Shown here piece by piece: positions 1 through 8,459 of a stretch of 64,000 bases of DNA. The notes under the pieces were generated by a model. That model had not been told where the DNA came from. It ran no database searches and worked only from the letters and a program-made list of their open reading frames with translations. Every line of letters starts with the position of its first letter. Position 1 is the stretch's first letter. A program made the position numbers and the translations under genes. The stretch comes from Rugamonas rubra. Lineage in GTDB: Bacteria > Pseudomonadota > Gammaproteobacteria > Burkholderiales > Burkholderiaceae_D. The stretch is from assembly GCF_900114705.1 (NCBI RefSeq), contig NZ_FOTW01000019.1, positions 107,509 through 171,508 of the forward strand. Direction: 5' to 3'.

Positions 1-2268
1 GCGTTCCAGCGTGACGTTGCCGAACACGCCGGAGGCGGTCAGCGACGGCAGGTTCAGGTTGTAGGCCGGCAGGCTGGCCAGGGTGGCGCAGGTGACGCCG
101 ACCGGGGTCACGCCGGAGCTGCACAGGTAGCGGTTGTAGTCGTTGGTCGAGATGTCGTACACCAGGCCGGGATCGGCGGCGCTCGACGGTTGCGCGAAGC
201 CGGCGCCCTGGCCCCATGGCAGGCCGCCTTGCTGCATGCCGGACAGGGTGTTGACGACGTCGACGCCGGTGGTCATCAAGGCCGAGCGGATCATCGCCGG
301 CGACCAGTCGGGGTGGCGCTGGTGCAGCAGGGCGGCCAGGCCGGCGATGTGCGGGCTCGACATCGAGGTGCCCGTCAGCAGCGACCAGTTCGGCCGGCCG
401 GCGCCGCCGGTGGCGATCATGTCGTCGTGCTCGGCGACCGTGTAGTTCGGCGTGTAGCCGGCCAGGATCGAGGAGCCGGGCGCCGTCAGGTCCGGTTTGA
501 GCACGTTCAGGTCGCCCTTGTTCGGACCGCGCGAGGAGCTGTCGTTCATCGCCGGCGCGGCCACGCTGAGGTCCTTGATGGCCTTCAGATCGTCCAGGCC
601 GCCGCTGGCGCCGACGCCGTTGGCGCCGACGTAGGCACGGATCAGGTCGCCGTCGGCGCGGGTCACGTGCACGGTCGACAGGTCGTGCGACTGGTTGATG
701 ATGGTGTTGGCGCCGCCGGCCACGTTGGCGATGACGACGCCGGCCGCGCCGGCCGTCTTGGCGTTGCCGCTCTTGTTGACCAGCACGTTGGCGCCGCGGT
801 CGCAGACCAGCAGCTTGCCGGCCACCTTGGCCGGGTCGAGCAGGGCCGGCACGTTGTCGAGCCCGCCGAAGCAGCGTTGCAGGTTCAGATCGTCGGGCGA
901 GACGCCGGGCAGGCCGGCGTTTTTCGCCAGGATCATCGGCGCGGTCGGCGTGGCCGGATTGCTCGAGGCGCCGACATACTTGGCGCCGTTGCCCAGCGTG
1001 ACGGTGCCGGCGAACATGCGGTCGTGGGTGGAGTTGCCCACCGTGGTCATCCAGGGGCCGAGGTGGTTGACCTCGTTGGCCGGGCCGCTGTTGCCGGCCG
1101 AGGCGGCGACGAACACGCCGGCGTCGACGGCGCCCTTGAAGGCCAGGTCGACCGGGTCGGCGATGCTGGTGCCGGAACCGCTGATCGAGTAGTTCAGCAC
1201 GTTGACGCCGTCCTTGATGGCCTGCTCGATGGCGGCCACGGAATCGTTGCCGTAGCAGCCGTTGCCGTAGTTCGGCCAGCGCGGGTCGGGGCGGGTGGTG
1301 GCCGGATCGTCCTTGGTCCAGCACACCTTGTAGGTGGCGACGCGGGCGCGCGGCGCCATGCCGCTGACGCCGGGAACGGGCACGGTGCCGTTGTCCATGA
1401 CGGCGACGACGTTGGCGTTGCCGCCGGCGGTGCTGGCGGTGTGGGTGCCGTGGCCGCCGTTGTCGCGCGGCGAGAGGAATTCGGCGGCGTGCAGCTTGAA
1501 CGAGGGCAGGATGTTGCCGTTGGCGTCGGAGATGCTGCGGCGGAAGGCGCGTGCGCCGACCAGTTTATTGTTGCAATTGGCCGGACCGAAGGCCTGGCCC
1601 GATTCGCAACCGCCTTTCCAACTGGCCGGCGGGGCGCCGTACACCAGCGTGCCGGCGGCGTCGTGGGTGGCCACGCCGTTGCTGTCGACACGGTCGGCGA
1701 AGGAGGGGTTTTCCGGCCAGACGCCGCCGTCGATGATGCCGATGACGATGTCCTCGCCGGCGCCCGACTTGTTGAGGCCGCCGCTGGTGCCGCCCAGCTG
1801 GTCCCACAGGCCGCCGGCCTTGTTCAGACCGATGAAGCCCGGCGTGTAGTTAGTGTCGAGCTGGCGCGGCTGGTCGAGCGTGATGGCGGCGACGGCCGAG
1901 TTGGCCATCAGCTTGCGCGCCTCGGCGTCGGTCAGCATGGCCGAGAAGCCGTTGAAGACGAGGTGGTAGTCGTACAGGGTTTCCATTGCCGGCAGCGTCG
2001 CGACGACGGCGGCCTGTTCGGCTTCCAGGTGGCTGACGTAGGCTTGCACGCTGGCCGCCGAGACGTCCAGGCGGGTGCCGCTGGCCGGCTTGGTGGCGGC
2101 CAGTCCGGCCACGCCGCCGTTGTAGGAGGCGGCCGGTGCGCTGTTCAGTTGCACGATGTAGGGGCGGCGCGTTTCGTCGGCGCCGGCGCTGACGGCCAGG
2201 CCGGCGATCAGGGCGGCGACGGCCCATTTGATGGCGGAATGCGTAGGGATGAGGCGGGTCGATTTCAT
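1..2268 (-). CDS. S8 family serine peptidase (subtilase), C-terminus beyond window
   Basis: Secreted subtilisin-type protease; 756 codons are visible and the frame is still open at base 1, so the C-terminus is missing. A signal peptide (Lys/Arg then a hydrophobic stretch to about residue 30) is followed by an inhibitor I9-like propeptide (to about residue 140) and the catalytic domain. The triad is readable: Asp180 in IIDGGVWPE, His273 in GHGTHT, Ser635 in GTSMSSPH. The long spacing between His and Ser holds an inserted segment around residues 420-520 that looks like a PA domain, as in the plant-type and lactocepin-like branch. It starts 30 bases behind the PEP-CTERM gene on the same strand, so the two may be cotranscribed. 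Whether it carries a PEP-CTERM tail cannot be seen. Role in extracellular protein degradation is inferred from the family. Confidence 0.93.
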   Translation of the reverse strand, partial: MKSTRLIPTHSAIKWAVAALIAGLAVSAGADETRRPYIVQLNSAPAASYNGGVAGLAATKPASGTRLDVSAASVQAYVSHLEAEQAAVVATLPAMETLYDYHLVFNGFSAMLTDAEARKLMANSAVAAITLDQPRQLDTNYTPGFIGLNKAGGLWDQLGGTSGGLNKSGAGEDIVIGIIDGGVWPENPSFADRVDSNGVATHDAAGTLVYGAPPASWKGGCESGQAFGPANCNNKLVGARAFRRSISDANGNILPSFKLHAAEFLSPRDNGGHGTHTASTAGGNANVVAVMDNGTVPVPGVSGMAPRARVATYKVCWTKDDPATTRPDPRWPNYGNGCYGNDSVAAIEQAIKDGVNVLNYSISGSGTSIADPVDLAFKGAVDAGVFVAASAGNSGPANEVNHLGPWMTTVGNSTHDRMFAGTVTLGNGAKYVGASSNPATPTAPMILAKNAGLPGVSPDDLNLQRCFGGLDNVPALLDPAKVAGKLLVCDRGANVLVNKSGNAKTAGAAGVVIANVAGGANTIINQSHDLSTVHVTRADGDLIRAYVGANGVGASGGLDDLKAIKDLSVAAPAMNDSSSRGPNKGDLNVLKPDLTAPGSSILAGYTPNYTVAEHDDMIATGGAGRPNWSLLTGTSMSSPHIAGLAALLHQRHPDWSPAMIRSALMTTGVDVVNTLSGMQQGGLPWGQGAGFAQPSSAADPGLVYDISTNDYNRYLCSSGVTPVGVTCATLASLPAYNLNLPSLTASGVFGNVTLER

Positions 2269-2298
2269 GTGGTCAATTCTCCGTGGTTCGGTCGGTGC

Positions 2299-3066
2299 TT
2301 AGCGTGCTTGGCGGGCGCGGCGGCGGGTGACGGCGCCGATGGCGGCCAGACCCAGGGCCAGCATGGCCCAGCTGCCCGGTTCGGGCACGGCGCTGACGTT
2401 GACGTTGTCCAGCGAAAACTGGGCCAGGTTGTCGGTCGGCGCGCAGGCGTTGCCGCTGCCGGTGTAGACGCAGGAGCCGATGGTCAGCGAGTCGAAGGCG
2501 GTCTGGGCGAAGACGCCGCTGTTGACGAGGAAGTTGCTGAAGTAGAAACGGTTGTCGGCGTGCTGGCCCGGCAGTTCATAGCTGGTGCTCAGCGCGACGC
2601 CATGCGACATGCCGGTCAGCGTGATGCGGCCGAAGGAGACGCCCGGGCTCGATTGCGGCAGGGGCGCGGTGAAGGCGGCGTCGAAGCTGTTGAGCTTGAA
2701 GGCCAGGCCGTCGACGCGGGCGAAATTGAGCATGCCGTCGTTGATGGCGAGATAGTAGTGGCTGTTGTTGCCGAGCGGGCAGTCGAGGGCGCAGGTGCCG
2801 TCCATTTGCGCCACGCCGACGCCGCCGTCGCCGCCGTAGGGGTCGATCGCCGTCATCTTGTAGCCCGATTCGATAAAGCTCTCGCCGGCGGCCAAGCCGC
2901 CGAGCAGGTCGGGCGATTCAAACGCGATGGTGGTCGTGTTGGCGGCTTGGGCCGCTGGCAACGACGCCAACACGGCCAGACCGATCAGCGAGCCGGTCAG
3001 AAGCTGTTTGAACTTGGCGGCGCCATTGGCACGAACCCCTTGCTGCGAATACTGGTGCGACGTCAT
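2299..3066 (-). CDS. PEP-CTERM sorting domain protein
   Basis: Exported protein of 255 residues destined for exosortase processing. The tail shows the diagnostic layout: the motif VPEPGSW, a hydrophobic helix (AMLALGLAAIGAV) and a basic end (TRRRARQAR). The N-terminus has a signal peptide ending near AAQA. The ATG at 3066 was chosen because AAGGAGA lies just upstream; the frame stays open further upstream but without a comparable ribosome site. The mature part is beta-rich and has two Cys pairs (around CALDC and CVYTGSGNAC); no catalytic motif is apparent. It is probably the first gene of a unit with the downstream subtilase. Function is unknown; PEP-CTERM proteins are generally linked to exopolysaccharide or biofilm matrix. 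Confidence 0.88.
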   Translation of the reverse strand: MTSHQYSQQGVRANGAAKFKQLLTGSLIGLAVLASLPAAQAANTTTIAFESPDLLGGLAAGESFIESGYKMTAIDPYGGDGGVGVAQMDGTCALDCPLGNNSHYYLAINDGMLNFARVDGLAFKLNSFDAAFTAPLPQSSPGVSFGRITLTGMSHGVALSTSYELPGQHADNRFYFSNFLVNSGVFAQTAFDSLTIGSCVYTGSGNACAPTDNLAQFSLDNVNVSAVPEPGSWAMLALGLAAIGAVTRRRARQAR

Positions 3067-3708
3067 ACGATCTCTCCTTGTGATTTGAATGTTCCCGGGC
3101 TTGTTGTGGTGTTGTCCCGGTCTGCAGGGGGCGGCGTGGCGGTCGACGTTGGTTGACCGGCATGCCGCCCGCTTCCCGGCGCCGAATGGGCGGCAGGAAC
3201 ACCCAGTCCGCTGCTGACTGGATCTCGGGAAACTATATCGAAATGTCATGGAAATTGTTAGAAGTTTTGATAATATTTAATTCAGAAAACACAATATTAC
3301 GGCGTGTAATATTTGTTTTCCTCTGGGATAAGGTGATGGATGTGGCATCCCAGCCGGTTTAGTGACTTGTCTCTAGCAAGTCGAAATGTTGAAAAAGTGA
3401 TGTGAAAATGCGACAACATCGACGCCGGAAAATGGAAAATCCACCCGTGCGGGACGTGGCGGGGCCGGCCGGCGCAGCGGCGCCGTGTTTAAAACGGCGA
3501 AATTGAATGGTGTTGTCTTGGCCGACCCTTTGCCGCGCCGTCGCTTGGCGGTGCCGGCGTGCCGCCGGCTTCCAGCAGGGGCTGATTGAAGGCGAAGGTG
3601 GTCAAGGCGCTGCCGGCGCAGGGAAGGGAAACGGGCGCGCCGGCGACGCGCCCGCCAAGGGGGCGGCGGGTGGTATGCGGCGGCCTTTGTTGGTGGTGGC
3701 GCGGCGGC
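3067..3708. other. Intergenic region, 642 bases
   Basis: No convincing gene. Bases about 3230-3320 are strikingly AT-rich for this genome and should hold the promoter of the leftward PEP-CTERM/subtilase unit, but I could not pick a clear -35/-10 pair. The remainder (3450-3700) is GC-rich with no codon-like pattern I trust. Confidence 0.5.
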
Positions 3709-4143
3709 CTACTTGCTGTCGCGTCCGCCGATGCCGGGCGGGTTCAGCACGCAGCGCCCGGCGCGGCAACTGGCGCCGGGGTCCTGCACCGCCATGCAGT
3801 TCGACAGCAGGCCGGCCTGCTCGTCCTCCAGCTTGCTTTGCGCGGCGTGGCGCGCCGCCAGCGCGCGCAGGCGGGCGCCGTCATCGTGCTTGCTCGACCA
3901 GGCCAGGTAGCGCGCCGGCCCGCCGCAGGCCTTGCTGCCGATGGCGATGCTGTGGCAGTGCTGCGGGCCGTCGCAGGCGGCGTCCGCCGTCTCGGCCTGG
4001 ATCTGTTGCCACAGCGCGGCGGCGTTGGGCGCGGCGACGTCCGGCGCCATGGCCGGCGGCGTGCCGGCGCAGGCGGCGCCGGCCAGCGCCAGCAGGGCGG
4101 CGCACAGCAGGCGCGGCAGGGAGGGGGGGGCGGCGGTTTTCAT
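3709..4143 (-). CDS. Small exported hypothetical protein
   Basis: Protein of 144 residues with an N-terminal signal peptide (MKTAAPPSLPRLL then Ala/Leu-rich to about residue 25, ending near a Cys). The mature part has a recurring proteobacterial pattern: paired Cys (CDGPQHC), then IAIGSKACGGPARYLAWS, a helical region, and two further Cys near CMAVQDPGASCRAGRC. Six Cys suggest disulfides in the periplasm. The start is the ATG that places the signal peptide at the N-terminus; the open frame upstream is GC-driven. It diverges from the acyltransferase at 4448. I recognise the motif as common in uncharacterised exported proteins but know no function. Confidence 0.72.
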   Translation of the reverse strand: MKTAAPPSLPRLLCAALLALAGAACAGTPPAMAPDVAAPNAAALWQQIQAETADAACDGPQHCHSIAIGSKACGGPARYLAWSSKHDDGARLRALAARHAAQSKLEDEQAGLLSNCMAVQDPGASCRAGRCVLNPPGIGGRDSK

Positions 4144-4337
4144 GAGCCCATGATGACCCAGTGCCACCGGCTTGGCAAGCGCCCCGCCTTGGCGCGCCGC
4201 CGCAGGCGCCGCGTCCGCGGCGTGTGGCAACGGGGTGCGGCGATCCGAGGCGCCGGGGCCGTGTGCCAGTTGACGCCGCCGCACGGCCGGCGTACATTGG
4301 AGCGCAGGCCGATCCCGGCAGTGCCCGAGGAGATTGC

Positions 4338-4451
4338 ATGAGTTACCGTCCGCCAGCCAGTCCCGCCACCACCGCCTTCCCCGCCACCACCGCCTTCCCC
4401 GCCTTCCCCGCCGCCACCAGCGCCGCCATGGCGGCGCGGCGCGCGCCATGA
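4338..4451 (+). CDS. Small upstream ORF, translationally coupled
   Basis: A 37-codon reading frame preceded by an excellent ribosome site (GAGGAG five bases before the ATG). It encodes a low-complexity Ala/Pro/Thr/Phe peptide, partly from an 18-base tandem repeat. Its TGA overlaps the acyltransferase start as ATGA at 4448-4451. The acyltransferase has no ribosome site of its own, so this ORF may serve to load ribosomes for it. No similarity to a known leader peptide is apparent. The alternative is that the acyltransferase uses a TTG at 4334 in its own frame. Confidence 0.42.
   Translation: MSYRPPASPATTAFPATTAFPAFPAATSAAMAARRAP
4363..4398. repeat. 18-bp tandem repeat, two copies
   Basis: Two exact copies of ccgccaccaccgccttcc lie head to tail inside the small ORF upstream of the acyltransferase; a partial third follows. 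The unit is a multiple of three, so copy changes would preserve the small ORF. Confidence 0.8.
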
Positions 4452-5122
4452 GCCGGCCGCGCCTGGTGGTCTTCGGCACCAGCAACATCGTCTCCGACCT
4501 GTTCGACTGCGCGCTGGCCAACGGCTTCGACATCGGCCGCGTCGTGCTGCACCACGCCGAGCAGGTGGGCGAGCGCGACCGTTCGCTGGCCGAGCGGCTG
4601 GCGGCGCTGGCGCCGTTCGGCCAGACGCCGCAGGTCGACCACGTCGACCGCTTCGTGCCCGGCGCCGACGAGCTGTACCTGCTCGGCCCGACCACGCCCA
4701 CCCGCGCCGAGCTGGCCGCCCTGGTGGCGGCGCGCTGGGCGCTGCCGTTCGCCACGCTGGTCCACCCCAGCGCCTACGTGTCGCCGCTGGCGGCGCTGGC
4801 GCCCGGCGTCTTCGTCGGCGCCAACAGCGTGCTCGGCCCCGGCGTGCGGCTGGGCGAGCACGTCTTCGTCAACCGCGGCGTGACGGTCGGCCACGACACC
4901 GTGGTCGGCGCCTTTTCGCGCCTGCAGCCGGGCAGCAACCTGGGCGGCCTGTCGACGCTGGGGTGCGGCGTCACCGTGGCGATCGGCGCCACCGTGCTCG
5001 AACGCCTGCGCATCGGCGACGGCGCCTTCATCGGCGCCGGCTCGGTGGTCACCGCCGACGTCGCCGCCGACTCGCTGGCGGTAGGCGTGCCGGCCCGCGT
5101 CAGGAAGCTGGCGGCGCCGTGA
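4448..5122 (+). CDS. NeuD/PglD-like sugar O/N-acyltransferase
   Basis: Left-handed beta-helix acyltransferase of 224 residues. The N-terminus (RLVVFGTSNIVSDLF) resembles the Rossmann-like PglD_N domain that binds the sugar nucleotide. From about residue 105 hexapeptide repeats run to the end (PGVFVGANSVLGPGVRLG onward), with the GH of VTVGHDTVVG at the position of the catalytic His in PglD. It ends with the usual GVPARVRK cap. The likely reaction is acetyl transfer to a nucleotide sugar or glycan. The ATG overlaps the stop of the small ORF at 4338, and its 3' end overlaps the convergent glycosyltransferase by 23 bases. A surface-glycan role is inferred from this neighbour. Confidence 0.82.
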   Translation: MSRPRLVVFGTSNIVSDLFDCALANGFDIGRVVLHHAEQVGERDRSLAERLAALAPFGQTPQVDHVDRFVPGADELYLLGPTTPTRAELAALVAARWALPFATLVHPSAYVSPLAALAPGVFVGANSVLGPGVRLGEHVFVNRGVTVGHDTVVGAFSRLQPGSNLGGLSTLGCGVTVAIGATVLERLRIGDGAFIGAGSVVTADVAADSLAVGVPARVRKLAAP

Positions 5123-6686
5123 GCGCGGCGCGGCGCAACAGGTAGCGCTGGCGCGCCAGCTCGGCCGCCGCCAGCAGCGCCGGCCCGGCCCGCTCCAGGT
5201 CCATCTCCTGCTCGAAGCGCAGGCGCAGCGCGGCGCCGTCGCGCGCGCGCAGCGCGGCGTCGTCCAGGTAGGCGTCGAGGCGGGCGAAGTAGTCGTCCAG
5301 GTCGGCCGCCGCCAGCGCGCCGAGCTTGGCGCCGCCGTCGCTGCCGCCCAGCGCCAACACCGGCAGGCCCTGGGCCATCGCCTCGGCCACGCTGAAGCCG
5401 CCGCCCATGCGCGGCGGGTTGAGGAACAGCGCGCAGGCGGGCAGGATGTCGGCCACGCCGGCCTGTTGCGGCAGCAGGCGCAGCTGGCCGGCCGGCGCGC
5501 CGGCCAGCGCCGCCGGCAGCGCGCCGCTGCCGCCCACCAGCAACCACACCAGGTCGGCGCGGCGCGCCAGCAGCGCCGCCATGCGCGCCGCCCACGGCCC
5601 GGCGATCTCCTCGCCCAGCCGCGCCCCCACCGTCACCAGCGCCAACTGGCCCGGCGCCAGCCCCAGCGCCTCGCGCTGGCGCGCCGGCGCCGGCCGGTAG
5701 CGCAGGCGGTAGGGATAGTGCAGGCCCCAGGCCGGCGGCAGCGCCGCGCCCCACACGGCGGCGCCGGCACCCTCGCCGCAGTGCTCGGCGGCGGCGCTGA
5801 GCCAGACGTCGACCGGCGCCATCGGCGGCGTCGAGTGCAGGCACAGGCCGAGCACGGGGCGCGCCGCGTACAGCGGCGCCAGCAGCGGCGACTGCAGGCC
5901 GACGAACAGCACCAGGTCGGGGTCGAAGGGGCCGATCAGGGCCAGCATCGCGCACCAGCGCTGCGGCAGCGAGAAGGTCGGGTCGCTCAAGGAGGCCGAC
6001 ACGCCGGCCGGCAGCGCCGCGCGCAACCAGACCAGGTCGGGCGGCGTGCCGACCAGCTGGCCGGGGTGGCCCAGATAGTGTCCCTGTTCGAGCTGCACCT
6101 GGTCCTGCGGCGCGAACAGCTGCACCTGCAGGCCGGCCCGCTGCAGCAGCGCGGCGTGCTCGAGCGCCAGCACGGTGGGGGTGTGGGCGGCGCCGGCCAG
6201 GAACGGCGTCACCAGCGCCACCCGGGCGACGCGCTCGACGGCGCGCGACGCCAGCGGCGCGGCCGTCTGCGCGACCAGCTCGCGGCCCATCAAGGCCACC
6301 AGCTCGGGCGCGCGGGCCTGGCGCAGGCGGGCGACGAAGCCGGCCCGGTCGATGCCGTCGCGCAGCGCGTCGCCCCACTCGTAGGCGACAAAGGCGTGCA
6401 GGCGCTCGACGTCGAGCGGGGTGATCGACAGCGCCAGCGCGGCGGCCCGTTCGATGTGGCCGCGCTCGCCGCTCAGGCGCGCCAGCAGCGTGGCCTGCAG
6501 GAAGCCGGCGACGCCGTCGAAGGATTGCCGCGCCAGCAGCGCCAGCAGCGCCTGGCGCGCCGGCGCCGCCGCGCACTGCTCGTAGCGGTGGTACAGCTGT
6601 TGCCAGCGGCGGCCGTCGACGGGGCTGGCCAGCACCCTGGCCAGGGCGTCTTGCAGCAATAGTTGGTCGCGGGTCGGGTCGCTCAT
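5100..6686 (-). CDS. GT-B fold glycosyltransferase
   Basis: Protein of 528 residues. The C-terminal third carries the donor-site signature of family GT4/GT1-like enzymes: LVTVGARLGEEIAGPW, then LPACALFLNPPRMGGGFSVAEAMAQGLPVLAL, where the acidic E of VAEA sits in the position that contacts the nucleotide sugar. The first 170 residues are helical and Ala/Arg-rich with no domain I recognise. No membrane segment or signal peptide is present, so it should act in the cytosol. The acceptor is unknown. It converges on the NeuD-like acyltransferase with a 23-base overlap; both would fit decoration of a surface or flagellar glycan. Confidence 0.75.
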   Translation of the reverse strand: MSDPTRDQLLLQDALARVLASPVDGRRWQQLYHRYEQCAAAPARQALLALLARQSFDGVAGFLQATLLARLSGERGHIERAAALALSITPLDVERLHAFVAYEWGDALRDGIDRAGFVARLRQARAPELVALMGRELVAQTAAPLASRAVERVARVALVTPFLAGAAHTPTVLALEHAALLQRAGLQVQLFAPQDQVQLEQGHYLGHPGQLVGTPPDLVWLRAALPAGVSASLSDPTFSLPQRWCAMLALIGPFDPDLVLFVGLQSPLLAPLYAARPVLGLCLHSTPPMAPVDVWLSAAAEHCGEGAGAAVWGAALPPAWGLHYPYRLRYRPAPARQREALGLAPGQLALVTVGARLGEEIAGPWAARMAALLARRADLVWLLVGGSGALPAALAGAPAGQLRLLPQQAGVADILPACALFLNPPRMGGGFSVAEAMAQGLPVLALGGSDGGAKLGALAAADLDDYFARLDAYLDDAALRARDGAALRLRFEQEMDLERAGPALLAAAELARQRYLLRRAALTAPPAS

Positions 6687-6776
6687 CGGGTAGGGGGGAC
6701 GGTTGGCGGACCTCCATGGTAGTCGAGCGCGCGCCGCACGGGTTGGCCGGCGCGATAAAGCAGGCGCCGCTGCGCA

Positions 6777-6809
6777 GAAAACGACAACGCCAACCGTGGC
6801 GGTTGGCGT
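6777..6809 (-). terminator. Rho-independent terminator of the 6850 PEP-CTERM gene
   Basis: Perfect 10-bp inverted repeat (acgccaaccg / cggttggcgt, 6787-6796 and 6800-6809) with a 3-base loop. Read leftward it is followed by tgtcgtttt. It lies 40 bases beyond the PEP-CTERM stop codon. Confidence 0.7.
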
Positions 6810-6849
6810 CGATGCGGAGCGGCCGGGCCGGGCCCGGGCCGGCGCCTGG

Positions 6850-7569
6850 CTAGGCTTGGCCGGCTTGGCGGCGGCGCGCCAGCGCGCCCACCAGGCCCAG
6901 GCCGGCCAGCAGCATGGCGTAGGTGTCGGCCTCCGGCACGGCGCTGACCGTGCCCTGCACGGCGAACGGCAGCTCCACGCTCAGGCCGGAGCCGGTGTCG
7001 ACGAGCTGCGTGAACGGGTCGCCGTTGCCGGCCTGGGCGGCGTTGCCCTCGCGGCCGTCCGAGGTCGGCGGCTGCCATGGACCCGACACGCCCGAGCCGC
7101 TCAGGCTCCAGCGCAGCCAGTAGTGGCCGGCGTCGAGCGTGAAGTCGGCGACGTCGGCGTGGGCGTCGTAGATGCCGCGTTGCTTGTTGTTCAGCGTGGT
7201 CTCGGTGACGCGGTAGCCGACCCGTCCGCCGTTGCTCACCGCCGTCACGCCGGAGGCCACCACGCTGCCGCTGTTGACGTCGCCGGAGACGATGCTCCAG
7301 GTGGCGTTCTGGAAGGTGAAGCCGGTCGCGCCGGTTTGGTAGCCGTAGAAGTCGAGACTCGACACGTTCCATTTCACGCCGGCGGCGACGCTGAAGTCGT
7401 CGGCCACGGCGAGGCCGGCATTGGTGTTGTTGCCGAAGCCGAGGGTGTCGGCGTCCGGCGCCAGCACCGATTTTCCGTTGCCGTCGACGACGGGACCGTT
7501 GTTGTACAGTTCAGCTGCCTGGGACAGGCCGCTGGCGGTGAGGGCAGCAAGAAGGACGAGTCGTTTCAT
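6850..7569 (-). CDS. PEP-CTERM sorting domain protein
   Basis: Exported protein of 239 residues. A clear signal peptide (MKRLVLLAALTASGLSQAA) starts it. The tail is a PEP-CTERM variant: VPEADTYAMLLAGLGLVGAL followed by ARRRQAGQA, the second residue after Pro-Glu being Ala rather than Pro. The mature part is rich in Gly, Ser and Thr, contains several aromatic residues (FYGYQTG, HYWLRWSL) and one Asn-rich segment, and looks like a beta-sandwich of the kind common in this class. A strong hairpin terminator follows the gene. Upstream, 7600-7660 is AT-rich and should carry the promoter. Function is unknown. Confidence 0.87.
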   Translation of the reverse strand: MKRLVLLAALTASGLSQAAELYNNGPVVDGNGKSVLAPDADTLGFGNNTNAGLAVADDFSVAAGVKWNVSSLDFYGYQTGATGFTFQNATWSIVSGDVNSGSVVASGVTAVSNGGRVGYRVTETTLNNKQRGIYDAHADVADFTLDAGHYWLRWSLSGSGVSGPWQPPTSDGREGNAAQAGNGDPFTQLVDTGSGLSVELPFAVQGTVSAVPEADTYAMLLAGLGLVGALARRRQAGQA

Positions 7570-7832
7570 TGTTACTCCGGGTCGTGGTGGTTGGGGTGGA
7601 ACTGTTTCGATACTATTTTAATAATAAAAAAATGTACACAATTTTTAACTAATTAACAATCTTGGTTGCGGCATAACGACACTTCGCGGCCATCTGCGGC
7701 CCGCCGCGGCGCGGCAGACGCTGGCCGGCCGGCGATCGGCGGTCTGCGGTGGCGCCATTTTTGCTATGCTAGAGCCTTTCCTCCACCCGGCGCAGCCGCC
7801 CGGGCCGGCGGACCCACTACGGAGCAGCACAC

Positions 7833-8369
7833 ATGGTTTCCCTACAAGAGCAGTTTTTAAAGGCCGGCCTGGTCGACAAGACCAAGGTCAAGCTGGCCAA
7901 CCAGGACAAGAGCAAGCAGAAGAAGGTCGAGCGCCGCACCGGCACGCAGAGCGTCGACGAGGTGCGCCTGGCGGCGCAGGAGGTGCAGCGCAAGAACGCC
8001 GAGCGGGCGCGCGAGCTCAACGCCCAGCGCGACGCCGCCGCCACGCAAAAGGCCATCATTGCGCAGATCGCCCAGATGGTGCAGCAGAACCGCCAGGGCA
8101 AGGGCAACGGCGACATCGCCTACAACTTCACCCACGGCAGCAAGATCGAGCGGATCTACGTCTCGGCCGCCGTGCAAGCCCACCTGGTGGCCGGCCGGCT
8201 GGTGATCGTCTGCCTGGCCGGCGTGTTCGAGCTGGTGCCGCGCGTGATCGCCGACAAGATCGCCGAGCGCGACGCTGCGCTGGTGGTGCGCGTCAACAAG
8301 GCCAGCGCCGAGGTCGACGCCGACGACCCGTACGCCGCCTTCCAGATCCCCGACGATTTGATGTGGTGA
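7833..8369 (+). CDS. DUF2058 (YaiL-like) protein
   Basis: Protein of 178 residues matching the DUF2058/YaiL family over its whole length. It opens with MVSLQEQFLKAGLVDKTKVK, passes through a long charged coiled coil (residues about 20-90, Lys/Arg/Glu/Gln-rich), and ends with the family's compact C-terminal part (YNFTHGSKIERIYVS and LVIVCLAGVFELVP). The family has been described as nucleoid- or polynucleotide-associated, but no activity is established. The ATG has GGAG upstream. The stop codon lies in a triplicated 8-base repeat. It stands alone, convergent with the glutathione S-transferase gene. Confidence 0.85.
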   Translation: MVSLQEQFLKAGLVDKTKVKLANQDKSKQKKVERRTGTQSVDEVRLAAQEVQRKNAERARELNAQRDAAATQKAIIAQIAQMVQQNRQGKGNGDIAYNFTHGSKIERIYVSAAVQAHLVAGRLVIVCLAGVFELVPRVIADKIAERDAALVVRVNKASAEVDADDPYAAFQIPDDLMW

Positions 8370-8384
8370 TGTGGTGATGTGGTG
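8361..8384. repeat. 8-bp tandem repeat, three copies, spanning a stop codon
   Basis: Three copies of atgtggtg run across the end of the DUF2058 gene; the TGA stop is formed at the junction of copies one and two. Confidence 0.85.
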
Positions 8385-8459
8385 ACGCGGTGGGGCCGCG
8401 CGCCGCCGCCGTCCCGCCGCGAGGCCGGCGGCAAGCTTAGTTGGCGCCGCAGGGCTGGA

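Noticed and set aside
190..3156. Very long plus-strand open frame (988 codons) opposite the subtilase and PEP-CTERM genes
   Set aside because: Ala/Arg/Gly/Val/Asp-rich shadow produced by third-position GC bias on the real minus-strand genes; no motif, ribosome site or signal peptide.
3300..3400. Possible sigma-54 promoter (TGG...GC elements) before the PEP-CTERM/subtilase unit
   Set aside because: The GG and GC dinucleotides are not in the required spacing and the consensus match is poor.
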